This document shows positions 10,561 to 53,960 of a stretch of 64,000 bases of DNA, piece after piece. This DNA comes from Montifringilla adamsi. Lineage: Eukaryota > Chordata > Aves > Passeriformes > Passeridae. Positions within the stretch are counted from its first letter, which is position 1, and each line of letters starts with the position of its first letter. The notes under the pieces are model-generated. The model was not told the origin of the DNA, ran no database searches, and saw only the letters and a program-made list of their open reading frames with translations. The stretch spans positions 13,722,779-13,786,778 of the forward strand of contig JAGGNK010003335.1 in NCBI GenBank assembly GCA_017590115.1, in the 5' to 3' direction. Both the position numbers and the translations under genes were made by a program.

Positions 10561-11630
10561 CTCTGGAGTGCTTCAAAGAGTTTGAGCTGAGGGGTGAGAC
10601 AGCCTTGATTTGCAAAGTGAGGAAAGGCTGATCCAGAGGGGCAGAGGCTTCCAAAATAATAAAAAAAGATGCTTTACAAACCTTTCCTGAGCTTTGCTTT
10701 GCTCCTGGGAGTCACTGCCCAGGGGCTGCTCACTCCCTCGGTGGGCTGGGAGGCTTTGCTGGCTCATTTAACCCTGCAAATCCATGGAAGTTTTGGGGGA
10801 CAAGGGTGTATTGCAGGGCTACAGAGATGGAGGGGTTTGGTGACCCTCACAAAGAGCCCCAAATTTCTTATTCAATCTCCAGTCTGGCCCCCTCCTGTGC
10901 CCTGCTGGGGCTGAGGCAGCCAGGGGTGATGCAGACACAGCAGGAGGGCTGATTTTCATTTTCTTTTTTTTTTCCTTTTCTCCTTTTTCCTGTTTCCTTC
11001 CCCTTTTCCTTTTCTCTCTTCCCTTTCCTTTCCCCTTTCTTCTTTCCTTTTCCCTTTTCCTGTTTCCTTTTATTTTTGTCTTTTCCTTTCCCTTTGCCTG
11101 TTTCCTTTCCCCTTTTCTTCCCCTTTTCCTCTTCCCTTTTCCTGTTTCCTTTTCCCTTTTCTTTTTCTCCTCATGTTGAGTGGAAAAATTCATCCACAAC
11201 TCTGCCCTGCCAGAGCTGAGTGTTCACACAAACCCCTCATTCACTCTGGGTGCTGAAGAAGCTGACAATTTATGCCAAAATGCCTTTTTAGACACTCTGC
11301 TGCCTCAGTTTACCCCCAGAACTGATCCCTGGCCACTCAGAACCCCCAAAGCCCCTCAGCACTGGCAATGCCTCCTTCTCTCTCTGCACTCTCCCAAAAT
11401 CACTGAACTTTGCTGGTTTGAGCCCACAGTAAAAACTTCCACACTCCACTGCCCCATTTGGTGGGATATAAAGCCTGGGCACCAAGGAAGACACAAGGAG
11501 CTGTCAGGGTCCCCATGAGCCTCCCTGCCACAGCTGCCAGGATGGATGGACAGACAGACCCCAAAGCAGCCCTGGACACAAGAGCAGCACCCCACAATTC
11601 CACCAGCCATACACATGGGTTCACCAGGGT
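10561..11630. other. Intergenic gap between convergent genes
   Basis: About 1.1 kb separates the inferred ends of NEURL1B (+) and SH3PXD2B (-). It holds a pyrimidine tract (10954-11173) and otherwise no gene or RNA that I recognise. Both edges depend on inferred polyadenylation sites. Confidence 0.65.
10954..11173 (+). repeat. Polypyrimidine tract (T/C-rich, ~220 bp)
   Basis: The + strand is almost entirely T and C, in units such as CCTTTTCC and TGTTTCCTTT with rare A or G. It sits between the two convergent polyadenylation sites. Long homopurine-homopyrimidine runs can adopt triplex (H-DNA) structure; that role is inference here. Confidence 0.9.
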
Positions 11631-11650
11631 GCTTGAAACCAGTCAAGCAG

Positions 11651-11656
11651 TTTATT
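11651..11656 (-). terminator. SH3PXD2B polyadenylation signal
   Basis: TTTATT on the + strand is AATAAA on the minus strand, in the context AACAAAAATAAACTGC. No better hexamer was seen nearer the stop codon with comparable context. Cleavage is expected near 11,630-11,640. Confidence 0.65.
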
Positions 11657-13249
11657 TTTGTTTCTTAAAAAAAAAAAAAAAGAAAAAAAAAAAGGAAAAC
11701 AAAAGAAAAAAACCCCAAACCCAGCAAATAAAAAAAAAAAAAAATCCATCCCTTAAAGGTGAAGGTATAGACAGGGCATGGACACAGCTACATCTACCTT
11801 CTGCTGCCCCCCACCCACCCACAGTATGGAGATTTATACACATTATATAATATAGAGACACATGGACAAACAAATGGGCTTTGGGAGCCTGGCAGGAGCT
11901 GGGCACTGCAGGGCTGATGCCCACCCAGGATGTCCCCAAATCCCAGCTCCTGGCCCCCAAGCCATGGCAGTGCCCCCCTTGGCACAGCCCCTGATCTCAG
12001 GGCTGCTCTGGGAGGCTGCCCCCAACTTTGGGGTGCTTTTGGCCACCCTCCTCCTCCTCACGAGGTAGGCAGGGAGGTACAGGGAGGAGAGGCAGCCTGG
12101 CTTGGGGCACAGGTGGCTGCAGGACTGGGGACACAAATCAGAGGGGGGACAAAGCCCTGCCAGCCCAGTGGCTCCTGGCATCTTCCCCACAGGAGCTCGG
12201 GCAGCCCACGGCCCCTTGGCAGCCAGGAGAGTGGGAAAGGGGTAAGGCTGCGGGTGTGGGCACCTCCTGAGGGGGATCCCAGCGGGGCATTCCCTCTTGG
12301 AAGCTCTTTGGGAAGAAGGGAGCGATCCTGCCCCGCGCTCAGCGAGCCAAATACAGTACTTGTGTCAGGAGAATGGAGCACGACCAGTTGCGAGGCTCAG
12401 GCTGGGAGGGGAAAGGGGACAGCCCTCCTTCAGAGGCGAGACCACACAAATAGCACAGCCCTCTCTGAGGACAGCCAGGGCACGGAGGTCTCTGAGACAG
12501 AGCTGAGATGAAAAGGCCATTCAGCAAAGGCAGAGCAAGGACACGGTGCCTGGGAAAAGGACACCCAGCCCTTCCACCCTGTGTCAAGAGCAGGGATGCA
12601 GGTCCAGCCCTTCCCACATACTGTGGGAGCTGGATTTGGCCGTGGAGCAGCTCTGCTTTAACTCACCCTGTCCCCACTCCTTTCCAAAGCAGAAGGGATT
12701 GAGTGGAGCCAGGCAGAGCGAAGGCAGCGCTGTCCCAACCCACCCTGCAGCTCTCCCGGGAGCACATCAACACCTCCCGATGTGCCAGCAAGCAGCTTTG
12801 TTATTGCACTGGCTTGCAAATGCGGTGCTTTTTGCCAGCTCAGGTGAGTCAGCTCCATCAGGGGCTGATGTGCCACCGGAGAAAACCGCAGGTGGGAGGG
12901 AGAGCAATCAGCCACACACCGGGGTGCGTGAATTCCCATGGCTAAAAATGAATTTTGGGGCTTCTGGATATGAGGATGGTCAGGATTTCTCTATCAGATC
13001 AAACTGCCCCATGGCCCTCCCAGAATGATCCTGGGACCACTGTTTTATTCTGTATGCAGACAGAGGAATCTTCACATTCCCAGGGTGGAAAATATGGACA
13101 GAGAAGGAAGCGAGCATCTGGGGGAGTGGAGAATGCTCCTTCAATTCAGGCAGCCTCAAATTAGAGGGAAAACTGTCATTATTTTCAGCAGCAAAACAAT
13201 GTGGCTGCATTGCTCACGCTTGCAATTAGACCAGAGAAGGCAATAGAGC

Positions 13250-13350
13250 TTGGTCAACACCAAACCTGCCCCTGTCTTGGCAGGGATGCTGGACTGGATG
13301 ATCTCCAGAGGTCCCTTCCAGCCCCAACCATTCTGTACCTCTGTGAAAAC
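13250..13350 (+). mobile_element. CR1 LINE 3' end fragment
   Basis: CTGGACTGGATGATCTCCAG followed by AGGTCCCTTCCAGCCCCAACC and ATTCTGT is a degraded CR1 3' terminus on the + strand. It lies antisense within the SH3PXD2B 3'UTR. Confidence 0.75.
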
Positions 13351-14608
13351 CACAGACATCCGGGTTTAAAGCTCTTCTGGAGAGAAATGTGGCCCTGAAG
13401 CTGCAAATAGCCAAGGACAGAAAGGAAGAAAACAGCACTGGGGAACAACAGCTCATCCTCCTGCTGGGATAAGCAGCACTGAGGGCGAGGCAGGAATGTC
13501 AGCATGGAAAAACCCCAGGATCTGCTTGCCCAGAAGCTCCTCCAAGCCAACCTGGCCCACAGGGTGAAATGCAAGTACCTGGAGGACAGGCAGGTGGGGT
13601 GACAAACAGGGCAGGCAGCCCCTGAGCACCAGACACACCTCAGAACTGGTGGTGATGAGGAGCTGAGCTCCCACATTCTGGATTGCACTTGATAATATCA
13701 GCACCGAGGGAAGGACCCAGCTCCCGGCTGCTGCCCGCCAGCCCGGGGAGCTCGGTGGGTCCTGGCAAGGGGTGGTCCCCTCCTAGTCCAACAGGCAGGG
13801 CAGTCTGTGTGGGGACGAGAGCAAAGCATCCCTTTTCCAGGGTTTTTGGGGTCGTTCTGGTCCTCTGTGCCTTGCATAGAATTCCTCAGCTCCGGAAGCA
13901 AAACCCCTCTGATGTTTGGTTGCAGTACTGCAGGGGAGAAGCCTGAGAGCTGTTCTGGAGCAGCACAGCAGGACCTGTTAAATGAAGGTGTATTTTTCCC
14001 TATTTTTTCCTACCACGAGGATGTTGAAGTTAACACTTGTTATTGTTGAGCAGGGAAGGACCAAGGGATGATCCCTGTGCAGAGGGAGCATGGCACAGCC
14101 CTTAACCAGAGACAGAGCTACAGGAACCTGTTCTCAGCAATCATTTCCTCCTTTTTGCCACATTCCTTGTGGCTCTGCTACGCCACTGGACTAAGCAACA
14201 TGACCTGCAACTCTTGGCTGTGACCCTGAGCTTCAGGGAAAGGCAAATCCTACTGTGATTTCCTGCATTGGTACCATTCCACCTGGCTGCTGCTGGATTT
14301 CTTTCCAGTTCACCACAGAGGTGGCAAAATGTCACTCCAGGTCCATCTCCCCAGCACAGAGAACCACGGGAGCCAAGTCCTTTGGGGAATGTGAGGAGGA
14401 GGGTGGGTACAGGGAGCACAGGGATGAGGAGGGGAGGCTGAGCTGCTTCCTCCAGCTGCTGCCAAGGGGCTCCAGCTGGGAGGCATGGGATCTCCAATTA
14501 TTATCTTTTCTTTTAAAGCCAGCCTTACAGAAAACTATAAATTAATCTGCTCATTAAATACTCAGGTGAGAGACCAGGGAGCCTCCAGCCATGCAGGCCG
14601 AGGAGCAG

Positions 14609-45841
<31,233 letters not shown>

Positions 45842-46629
45842 CTAGGAAAGGAAATGCAAGAGAGGTGAGGAAGGTGAGGGATTCACTGGCAGGACACAAA
45901 GCAGGGGAGCCAGAGCACACCCAGAGACATCCAACACTCCCTCCTTTGGGAGGAAGATCCAAACTCTCCTTTGGTTTCCCCAGACCATGGATCTGCAGTG
46001 TCTCCCAGGATTTCTGCAGCTCCCAGGGTACTGAAATGGGTCTGGCTGTGTCTGTTGGAGCTCTCTGCCTAAAGAATTCACATTTTTGGAAGCACTGGAA
46101 AAGTCCTGAGCACCTGGAAAGTCCAACCTGCCCTCTGCAGCCCTGCACAGGCAGTAGTTACTCTCTTTTTCCTTGGATCTCAAACCCTGGGATAAATTAC
46201 TGAGGTTTGGAGCAGAGGGGACAGATGGAAGGAGGTATTTTCCCCTGAATCATTTTGAGAAATTAAAAACTCCCCCAAGCCTCCCGAAGACAAGAGGGAA
46301 AGCAGAAGGAGCTGTCAGAGTGAACACAGAGCCTGGGTGGCACTGAGCACAGCGGGGCTGTGCTCACAGGAACCAACTGGGGGGAGTTTGTGAGGGAAAA
46401 AATGTCCCCAGCCAGGGACTGTGGTGACATTCCAGCAGCCCCAGGGAGGACTTGGCTGCCCAGGCAGGCCAAGATCTCTTCCCTCCATCCATGGAAATGC
46501 AGGCTGCCAGCACAGCCCCGTCCCTCTGTGCAGCACTCCTGGGTGCAGAGGGGCCCCCAGCCCCGCTCACAGCTTGGGGCTGGAGAGGGGGCAGGAAAAC
46601 AAGGCACAAACCCTGCACAGCTGGCTGTG

Positions 46630-47290
46630 TTAAACCCTGGGGGCACTGGGAACAGTCCTGGAGACACTGGGGCAACCCTGGAGGCACTAGGGCATTCCTG
46701 GAGGCACTGGGAGCACTCCTGGAGACATTGGGGGCATTCCTGGAGAAACTGGGGCATTTCTGGAGGCACTGGGAGCATTTCTGGAGGCACTGGGAGCATT
46801 CCTGAAAGCACTGTGAGCATTCCAGGAGGCACTGGGATCAGTCCTGGAGGTACTGGGGCATTCCAGGAGGCACTGGAACACTGGGGACAATCCTGGAGAC
46901 ATTGGGGGCATTCCTGGAGACATTGGGAGCATTTCTGGAGGCACTGGGAGCATTCCTGAAAGCACTGTGAGCATTCCAGGAGGCACTGGGATCAGTCCTG
47001 GAGGTACTGGGGCATTCCAGGAGGCACTGGGAGCACTCCTGGAGGCACTGGGATCAGTCCTGGAGGCACTGGGAGCACTCCTGGAGGCAATGGGATCAGT
47101 CCTGGAGGCACTGGGATCAGTCCTGGAAGCACTGGGGCATTCCTGGAGGCACTGGGAACAATCCTGGAGGCACTGGGAACAATCCTGGAGGCACTGGGGC
47201 ATTCCTGGAGGCACTGGGAGCTCCCCATGCCCTGAACAATCCTGGAGACATTGGGATCAGTCCTGGAGGCACTGGGAGCTCCCCATGCCC
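46630..47290. repeat. 21-bp minisatellite (GGAGGCACTGGGA)
   Basis: About thirty units of the type AGGCACTGGGAACAATCCTGG, with variants GATCAGTCC, GCATTCC and GAGACATTGGG. The period is a multiple of three, so it opens a 538-codon minus-strand frame that is not a gene. Confidence 0.95.
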
Positions 47291-47944
47291 TGCTGCAGCC
47301 CCAGCTGAGCTCCCTGGCTGCAGAGCTCTGTGATCCTCCAAGGCAGAGCAGGGCAGGCTGTGCTCTCCCAGCGCACGTGCCTGGGCTGTGCCTCTGGCCA
47401 GATCCCTTCCCAGCCATGTGATCCCACCAAACCCATGCAGAACTCCAGCCCAGCCCATCTCCATCTCCTTTTGCTGCCCTGCAAAGCTGCTGCTCAGCGT
47501 GGGGACCCTTCTCTCTGTTCCTGCCCAGCCCAGGGGCTCCAGCACCACCCCCAGACCTGCCTGGGCTGGCACCACGCAGCCTGGAAGGAACAAATTGCTC
47601 TTTTTTCTTGCTGGAAGGAGGAAAAGGGGTCGCAGAGTGCCTGGAGCACCCTCTGGCATTGACAGGAGGAGGAGAAGGTGGGGAAGGAGAGGGCAGGGGG
47701 GTGATCCCATGGATCCCAGCCAGCCCGGCTGCCACATCACCCAGCTCTGCGGGAGGCAGCAGCAAACACCAGCTCATCAGTTGTCCTGGGCATGAGCCTG
47801 TGGGAAGAAGAGCTGAAAACCTCACTCCAAGGAAAACAAACCCCTGTGAGCACCAGGAATAGCAGATCCAGGAGCACAGAGGCACAGAAAGCCAGCCTGG
47901 GCTGAGGACTCCTCCAGAGCTGCACACACACAAAACACAGAACA

Positions 47945-48175
47945 GAGAGGGGAAAAGAGAGCTCCAGAGGCAGGGAAAAGAGCAGAGGAAAAGAAAAGAG
48001 AGCTCCAGAGGCAGGGGAAAGGGCAGAGGAAAAGAAAAGAGAGCTCCAGAGGAAGGGAAAGGGCAGAGGAAAAGAAAAGAGAGCTCCAGAGGAAGGGAAC
48101 GGGCAGAGGAAAAGAAAAGAGAGCTCCAGAGCCAGGAGAAAGAGCAGAGGAAAAGAGCAGCTCCAGAGGCAGGGG
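47945..48175. repeat. ~41-bp purine-rich minisatellite
   Basis: Five or six units of AGAGCTCCAGAGGCAGGGGA followed by AAGGGCAGAGGAAAAGAAAAG. Almost pure purine on the + strand. Confidence 0.9.
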
Positions 48176-49509
48176 ATGCCACCAGAGACAAGGCAGAGGC
48201 AGCTGGCAGAGCTCCAGGCTCTGCGTTCCCTGTGTGCTCCCTGTCCTGCTGGCTCTGCAGGATGGGGATGCAGCAGAGGCTGTCACACTGCTCCAGCCAA
48301 GGAAAGCCAACAAAAGCAGCTCCAGCTCTGGAAAAGGGATGGGAAAAGGGTAAAAGTGCAGCAACCCCACCAACCCTGGGGGAGGGACACAGGGACAGGC
48401 ACCAGAGGCTGGTGTGCAGGTTGCAGTGCCAGATTTTCTGTACGGAGCACCCTTCTCCAGGCATGCCCCAGCAGAGCTGTGCCAGGGAGGGGGCTGGCAT
48501 GGGGACCCTCCCACAAAGGTCCCCTCCAAGCCCCAAACAGGGCTGATCACACCCCAGCCAGGCTCCTGGGGAGAGGGGCAGACAGGGCAGCAGGGATGAG
48601 ACAGACACAAAACAAAGGGGAGCTCAGAGGGGCCAAGTCCTGCTCTCAGCAATGCACCCAGCCAGCTCAGGGAGAAAAATGAAGGGGAAAAAAAAAACCA
48701 CCCAGCAACAATTAATCTATTGTTTCTCCTCTTCCAAGATTATTTTTAAGTATTTGTGACAGAGAAGGAAAAAGAAAAAGGCTGGAGTGGATGCAAAATC
48801 TGAAGAATTTTGGTGTCTGTTATGACATGGGAAGCTGTTGTGTCCCATTTTTTCCTGACCCCTTTGCAGCAGGGAGAGGGATCCCAGGACTGGGGCGCAG
48901 AAACCCCAGGGGGGTACCCAGCCCAGGCTTCCCACACCAGCACAGGGCACATTTATCCACATTTATCTCCACCACCAACTAATCTTATCAGTTAGCTGTT
49001 TTCCTTACCCAGGAATGTCTGGGCAGCGAGTCTGGAGTGAGGCAGAGTGTGAGAACTCCCTGTCCCCACCCCCAGCTGTCCATTACCAGGGAAATACAGG
49101 AAAAACAAACCAGGATAACACCCCCAGGGAGGGCAGCCTTGCAAAAGCAGCTCTGTACCAGCAGCCCTCAGGCTGGCAGAGAGCTGCTTCATCAACAGGA
49201 AACCCTTAAGATAAAATCCTAATTAGAGCAATTAAGAGTGCTGCAGGGGATCCTGGGGAGAGGGGATGTCCCTGCTCAGCAGGATTCCTGGCAAGCAAAG
49301 CCCAAAAAGGAGCTGTGGGGCAGTGCCAGAGGGTTTTACACCCAGGTGTCCTAGCCTACAGGCAGGACATGGCACTTCCCAGCTGGAGACAGCCTGGGGA
49401 AAGCACTGCCAAAAATGCACAGCCCCAGGCCAAGTGCCAGCAGGTAACAAGGTGTGCCATGCTCTGCTGCCCCTCTCCTGTCCACACTGCAGAGCTGCTC
49501 CTCAGCAGG

Positions 49510-49650
49510 AGGATTTTGAATGAGACAAGAGGAAGGGCAGGAACTGATGCTCAGGAAGCTCCACCTGGACAAAGGGAAGAACTTCTTCCCTGCTCAGTGA
49601 ATAGAGGGGATGGGGGATATCCCCTGGGGATGTTGCAGAGCTGTCCCTGT
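49510..49650 (+). mobile_element. CR1-like fragment
   Basis: GGGCAGGAACTGATGCTCAG, then GAAGCTCCACCTGGACAAAG and GAACTTCTTCCCTG, resembles a CR1 segment upstream of the 3' end. A second related piece lies at 51030-51130. Confidence 0.6.
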
Positions 49651-49977
49651 GCCCCGAGCTCTGGGATGGCCCTGCTGGAGCAGGGAGGTGGCACAGTGAC
49701 CTCTGTGGTCACAATCCATCCCGGCATTCCGGGATTTGCTCTGCTTAGCTGGCAGAGCTTCAGCCTAAAGCCACACTGCTCCTTTGTGGGCCAGCAGGAG
49801 AGAGCTGCCCTGAGCCTTTACCCAGAGCACAGCAGCCAGCAGGAAAAAGGGGGGAAAAAGGAGTTCAACAAAAGGCTCCCAGCCTGGTGGCAGAATCACA
49901 AGAGACTCTTTGAGACAAGGGCAGCAGCAGCAGCCTGCCGTGGAGCAGGGATGAGCTGGGCCAAGGCTGCTCTCATC

Positions 49978-50640
49978 CACTCATCCAACTTTAAATTCAT
50001 GCCCAGTTTTAAATTCGTGCCCAGTCTGAAATTCGTGCCCAGTTGAAGCCTGTGGCAGGCCCTGTGAGTGCCCGTCCGAAATCTCCCTCATTCTTTGCCT
50101 CTCGATCCTCATGGAAGTCGAGACCACCGGGGAAAGGAGAAGATCCTGTTCTGAAAATCCGGGTCTGACTGGTCCACCAAGCCAAAAGAGGCTAGAGCTG
50201 ACTGGTACCCTTGAGATCTCCCCTGACATGAACACGACAGGCTCTCCATCAACTGGACTTCGAGGGACTTTGCCATCCACACTTCTGGTAGCCATACACC
50301 TCCTTTCTTTTCCTCCCCTCTTTTTTTCCCCTTATCCTTTCCCTTCTCTTCTTTCCCCTTCTCCCTAACACATTTTTTATGCGGTTGTCTCAATAAAAGT
50401 ACATTTGTTTTTTCCTGCAAAAGCCCCTTGCCGTGTCAGCCGTTGCACCCTGAGGGCAGTGAAAAGAACCTTCAGGAGCCACGTCCTTGGGACGGATCGC
50501 GTCAGGCCCAGACTCGGCGAGGCACAGGAGGAGGCAGGGGCTGAGCTGAGCAAAAGCTCAGGGCAGGAGCAGCAGAGCCTCGTGAGCCTCCCCAGCTCCC
50601 CACAGCCCATCCCTGAGGGCAGGGAGAGCCCCAGGCAGCC
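49978..50640 (+). repeat. Repeat unit A (interrupted by the LTR)
   Basis: The flanks of the LTR (AAATTCGTGCCCAG repeats before it; GGCACAGGAGGAGGCAGGGG, then GCTGAGCAAAAGCTCAGGGC after it) recur at 53,810-53,960, and the latter part again at about 54,318-54,365. This suggests a local low-copy repeat family. Confidence 0.75.
50063..50504 (+). mobile_element. Solo LTR of an endogenous retrovirus
   Basis: The 442-bp segment starts TGTGAGTGCC and ends GATCGCGTCA, and is flanked by a direct GGCCC duplication (50058-50062 and 50505-50509). It contains a pyrimidine tract followed by an AATAAA signal (about 50392), as expected for the U3-R region. No internal retroviral genes are present. A related sequence at about 53,810-53,960 has the same flanks without the insert, which supports the boundaries. 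The family cannot be named from sequence alone. Confidence 0.75.
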
Positions 50641-51029
50641 AGGCTGAGCCCCAGAGGGGACAGCCAGGGGAGCAGGGTCCTGCTCCAAACTGCGGCCACC
50701 AGAGTCCCACGGGTGAGGTGGGAAAGGGACACAGGTCCTGCCAGCCCTGCCGGGGGGACAGCATGGGGGACACAGCTCCTAGGGACTTCTCAAAGAGTCC
50801 CTGCAGATCAAAGCACTGGAGTCAGCCGGTTTGGGAAACCTCTGCCAAGCAATAGTCTGGGAAGAGACATCTGGCAGCAGCTCACAGGCCCCTGGTGTTT
50901 AGTCTCCTTGAGATCCTTCCCTGCATCCTCAAGGGCTGTCTGCACAAACAGGGGGTGAAACAAGCCCCACAGCAGCCCAGAAGACAGAGGGATGAACAAG
51001 CAGCAAGCTCAGATCCCAGATGTGTTGGA

Positions 51030-51130
51030 GGAGACAAGAGAAACAGGCAGGAACTGATGCCCAGGAAGTTCCACCTGAACACAGGGAAGAGCTTCTGCCC
51101 TGGGCTGGCACGGATGCCAGTCCTGGGCAA
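51030..51130 (+). mobile_element. CR1-like fragment
   Basis: GGCAGGAACTGATGCCCAGG and AAGTTCCACCTGAACACAGG match the same CR1 segment as 49510-49650. It is short and degraded. Confidence 0.6.
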
Positions 51131-51204
51131 GGGCTCCAGTGGTGCCACACCATTCCCATGCCATGCCAAGGGGAGCTGGGTGCTCACAGCAGCAGGAGCT
51201 GCCC

Positions 51205-51705
51205 CGGATGGGCAGAGTGAGGAGCCCAGTGCATTTAATTTCATTTCATTTATCACACCAGCAGGAACTGCCCCAGCTGAGCAGCATGAGGAGCCCCAGT
51301 GCATTTAATTTCATTTCTCACAGCAGCAGGAACTGCCCCAGCTGAGCAGCATGAGGAGCCCAGTGCATTTAATTTCATTTCTCACAGCAGGAACTGCCCC
51401 AGCTGAGCAGCATGAGGAGCCCAGTGCATTTCATTGCATTTCATTTCTCACAGCAGCAGGAACTGCCCCAGATGGGCAGCATGAGGAGCCCAGTGCATTT
51501 AATTTCATTTCTCACAGCAGCAGGAACTGCCCCAGCTGAGCAGAGTGAGGAGCCCAGTGCATTTTAATTTTATTTCACACCGCAGGAACTGCCCCAGCTG
51601 AGCAGCATGAGGAGCCCAGTGCATTTCATTTCTCACAGCAGCAGGAACTGCCCCAGCTGAGCAGCATGAGGAGCCCAGTGCATTTCATTTCTCACAGCAG
51701 CAGGA
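51205..51705. repeat. ~60-bp minisatellite
   Basis: About eight or nine units containing CAGCAGGAACTGCCCCAGCT, GAGCAGCATGAGGAGCCCAG and TGCATTTAATTTCATTTCTC. Unit lengths vary from about 45 to 65 bp. Confidence 0.93.
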
Positions 51706-52129
51706 GGGCCAAGCCCAACCTCCCCAGCACTGGGAAATGGCATCACACAGCTGGATTGTGAAAACCTCATGGAAAGCTTGAAGCATCGCTCAGGAATCGA
51801 CAAAAAATAAAAGAATGAACTGAGGTCAGAGGGGAAAAAAAAACAAAGGGCCACACAAATTGTCAGCAGCTGGCAGTGCAGGAGGGATTTCCTGTGAAGG
51901 CACAGGAGCATTGGCACACGCTGGTGCCTGGGGACAGCTCCTGGCATGGGGAGCACTGGGGTGGGCAGGACACTCCCTCCACCCCTGGGACCCCAGCACT
52001 GAGCCACCACCAGCTCTGTGTCACCCCAGAAAGCACAAGGGACAAAGCCAGGGAGCTGGGGGGGCTGTAAGTGGCAGAGCTGCTGGGGACAGAGCAGCAA
52101 GGTCCCCTCCAAGTGCCCCAGGGCTCACA

Positions 52130-52795
52130 GGGAGGGCTGGATATCCAGAACTGCACAAAATTCCAAGGGAAATGCCATCCTGTATCAGGGATATCCAGAA
52201 CTGAGCAAAATTCCAAGCGAAATGCCATCCTGTATCAGGGATATTTGGAACTGCACAAAATTCCAAGGGAAATGCCATCCTCTATCAGGGGTATTTGGAA
52301 CTGCACAAAATTCCTAGGGAAATGCCATCCTGTATCAGGGATATTTGGAATTGCACAAAGGTAACACAGCAAAATTCCTAGGGAAATGCCATCCTGTATC
52401 AGGGATATTTGGAATTGCACAAAATTCCAAGGGAAATGCCATCCTGTATCAGGGATATTCAGAACTGCACAAAATTCCAAGGGAAATGCCATCCTCTATC
52501 AGGGGTATTTGGAACTGCACAAAATTCCTAGGGAAATGCCATCCTGTATCAGGGATATTTGGAATTGCACAAAGGTAACACAGCAAAATTCCTAGGGAAA
52601 TGCCATCCTGTATCAGGGATATTTGGAATTGCACAAAATTCCAAGGGAAATGCCATCCTGTATCAGGGAAATTTGGAACTGCACAAGGGAAACACAGCAA
52701 AATTCCAAGGGAAATGCCATCCTCTATCAGGGATATTTGGAATTGCACAAAATTCCAAGGGAAATGCCATCCTGTATCAGGGATATTCCCCCTGG
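52130..52795. repeat. 50-bp minisatellite (GGGAAATGCCATCCTGTATC)
   Basis: About thirteen units of GGGAAATGCCATCCTGTATC, AGGGATATTTGGAATTGCAC and AAAATTCCAA, some with a 15-bp insert (AAGGTAACACAGCAA). Higher-order duplication is visible because the insert recurs in matched positions. Confidence 0.95.
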
Positions 52796-53159
52796 GCCAG
52801 CAAACACAGAGGAGCTCCCAAGAGCAGCAAACCCTGCTGCTTTCTGGGCTTTGGAAAATGCAGATTTAGCACAGAACTCAGCCCAAAGCGCACCTTGCCC
52901 TTTTAGGATCCAAGCAGGACAAGCAAAACCTCTCAGGAGCACAAAGCCTGGATCTGAGAGCTCCCCACACAGTGTCACCACAGGGACACAAAGAGAGAAA
53001 ATCTCAAAGCCTCTGGCCAAATTCATTGCCTGCTAAAAGCCCAGCAGAATCCTGGGGCTGAAAGCAGGTGTGAAGCTGTCACCCCCAATGGAAACCTCAG
53101 AGCTCCTGGGACCTTTCCAAGGGGACTTTTTCATTTCCTGGAGGTGGGAGGGCGGCTGG

Positions 53160-53340
53160 AAAATGCTGATCTACCCAGGAGAAAGATCAGCAGGTGAGGA
53201 TTCATTACAATTAACGTTTCAATGTGAGCTGCTGCCATTAAAAGGTTTGTTTTTTTTAATGTTTTAAGTGACTCATCAAGGGGAAAGCTTTTCTTAAGAA
53301 TATTAATAGTGAAAAAACCCAAGAGAACATTTTACACAGG
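53160..53340 (+). repeat. Direct repeat, copy 1
   Basis: AAAATGCTGATCTACCCAGG, then ATTACAATTAACGTTTCAAT and GACTCATCAAGGGGAAAGCT, recurs almost unchanged at 54388-54590. Confidence 0.93.
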
Positions 53341-53809
53341 CTGAACTGAGCTTCTTTCCTTGCTTTCCACTTCCTCTTCCCCATCCCAGCCATGGGAACA
53401 TCCCTGCAGCACAGCTGGGGCTGTGTCACACAGGATGTGCCCCCTTGGCAAGAGCCAAAAGCCACAGAGCCACCACCAGAACCGTCAGGAAAGCTGCACA
53501 GGTGAGTCCTGCTCAGCCACATCCCCCTCTCCAGCAGCTCCAGACACCTCAAACCAGCACCTTCCCAAACGATGGAGGACTGAGAACGCATCAGGTTTGG
53601 GTTTCTGCTGTGGGAATGAGAGCAGTGTGGAGGAACACCTAAACCTGTCCTGTCTCACTGTGCTCACGCCTCAGTTCCACACCTCACACACTGCTCCACA
53701 CCCACAGCCAGCCCCCCGAAGGTCCCAGGGTCACAGAGACCCCCAAACCTCAGCCTGAGCTCCAGCTCTGGCCTCTCCCTTCCCTCCCTGCTCAGCATGA
53801 GGAGCAGCA

Positions 53810-53960
53810 GAGCTGTGGGCATTCCTGCCCTGAAATTGGTGCCCAGTTTGAGATTCCTGCCCAGTTTGAACCTGTGGCAGGCCCAGGCGTGACGAGGCAC
53901 AGGAGGAGGCAGGGGCTGAGCTGAGCAAAAGCTCAGGGCAGGAGCAGCAGCCTCGTCAGC
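53810..53960 (+). repeat. Repeat unit B (related locus without the LTR)
   Basis: It contains GCCCAGTTTGAACCTGTGGC, AGGCCCAGGCGTGACGAGGC and ACAGGAGGAGGCAGGGGCTG, collinear with both flanks of the LTR at 50063-50504 but with one GGCCC and no insert. Confidence 0.8.

Larger units (their letters stand above)
11631..14608 (-). other. SH3PXD2B: SH3PXD2B 3'UTR
   Basis: About 3 kb between the stop codon and the minus-strand AATAAA at 11656-11651. It includes A/T homopolymer-rich sequence near the end (11669-11745), an AT-rich stretch around 11824-11860 and a CR1 3' fragment at 13250-13350. I see no other gene in it. The distal limit is inferred from the signal. Confidence 0.7.

Noticed and set aside
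46992..48608. 538-codon minus-strand open frame
   Set aside because: Its lower part is the 21-bp minisatellite and its upper part the 41-bp purine repeat. The encoded peptide is low complexity with no recognisable domain, and it lies in an intron of a gene on the same strand.
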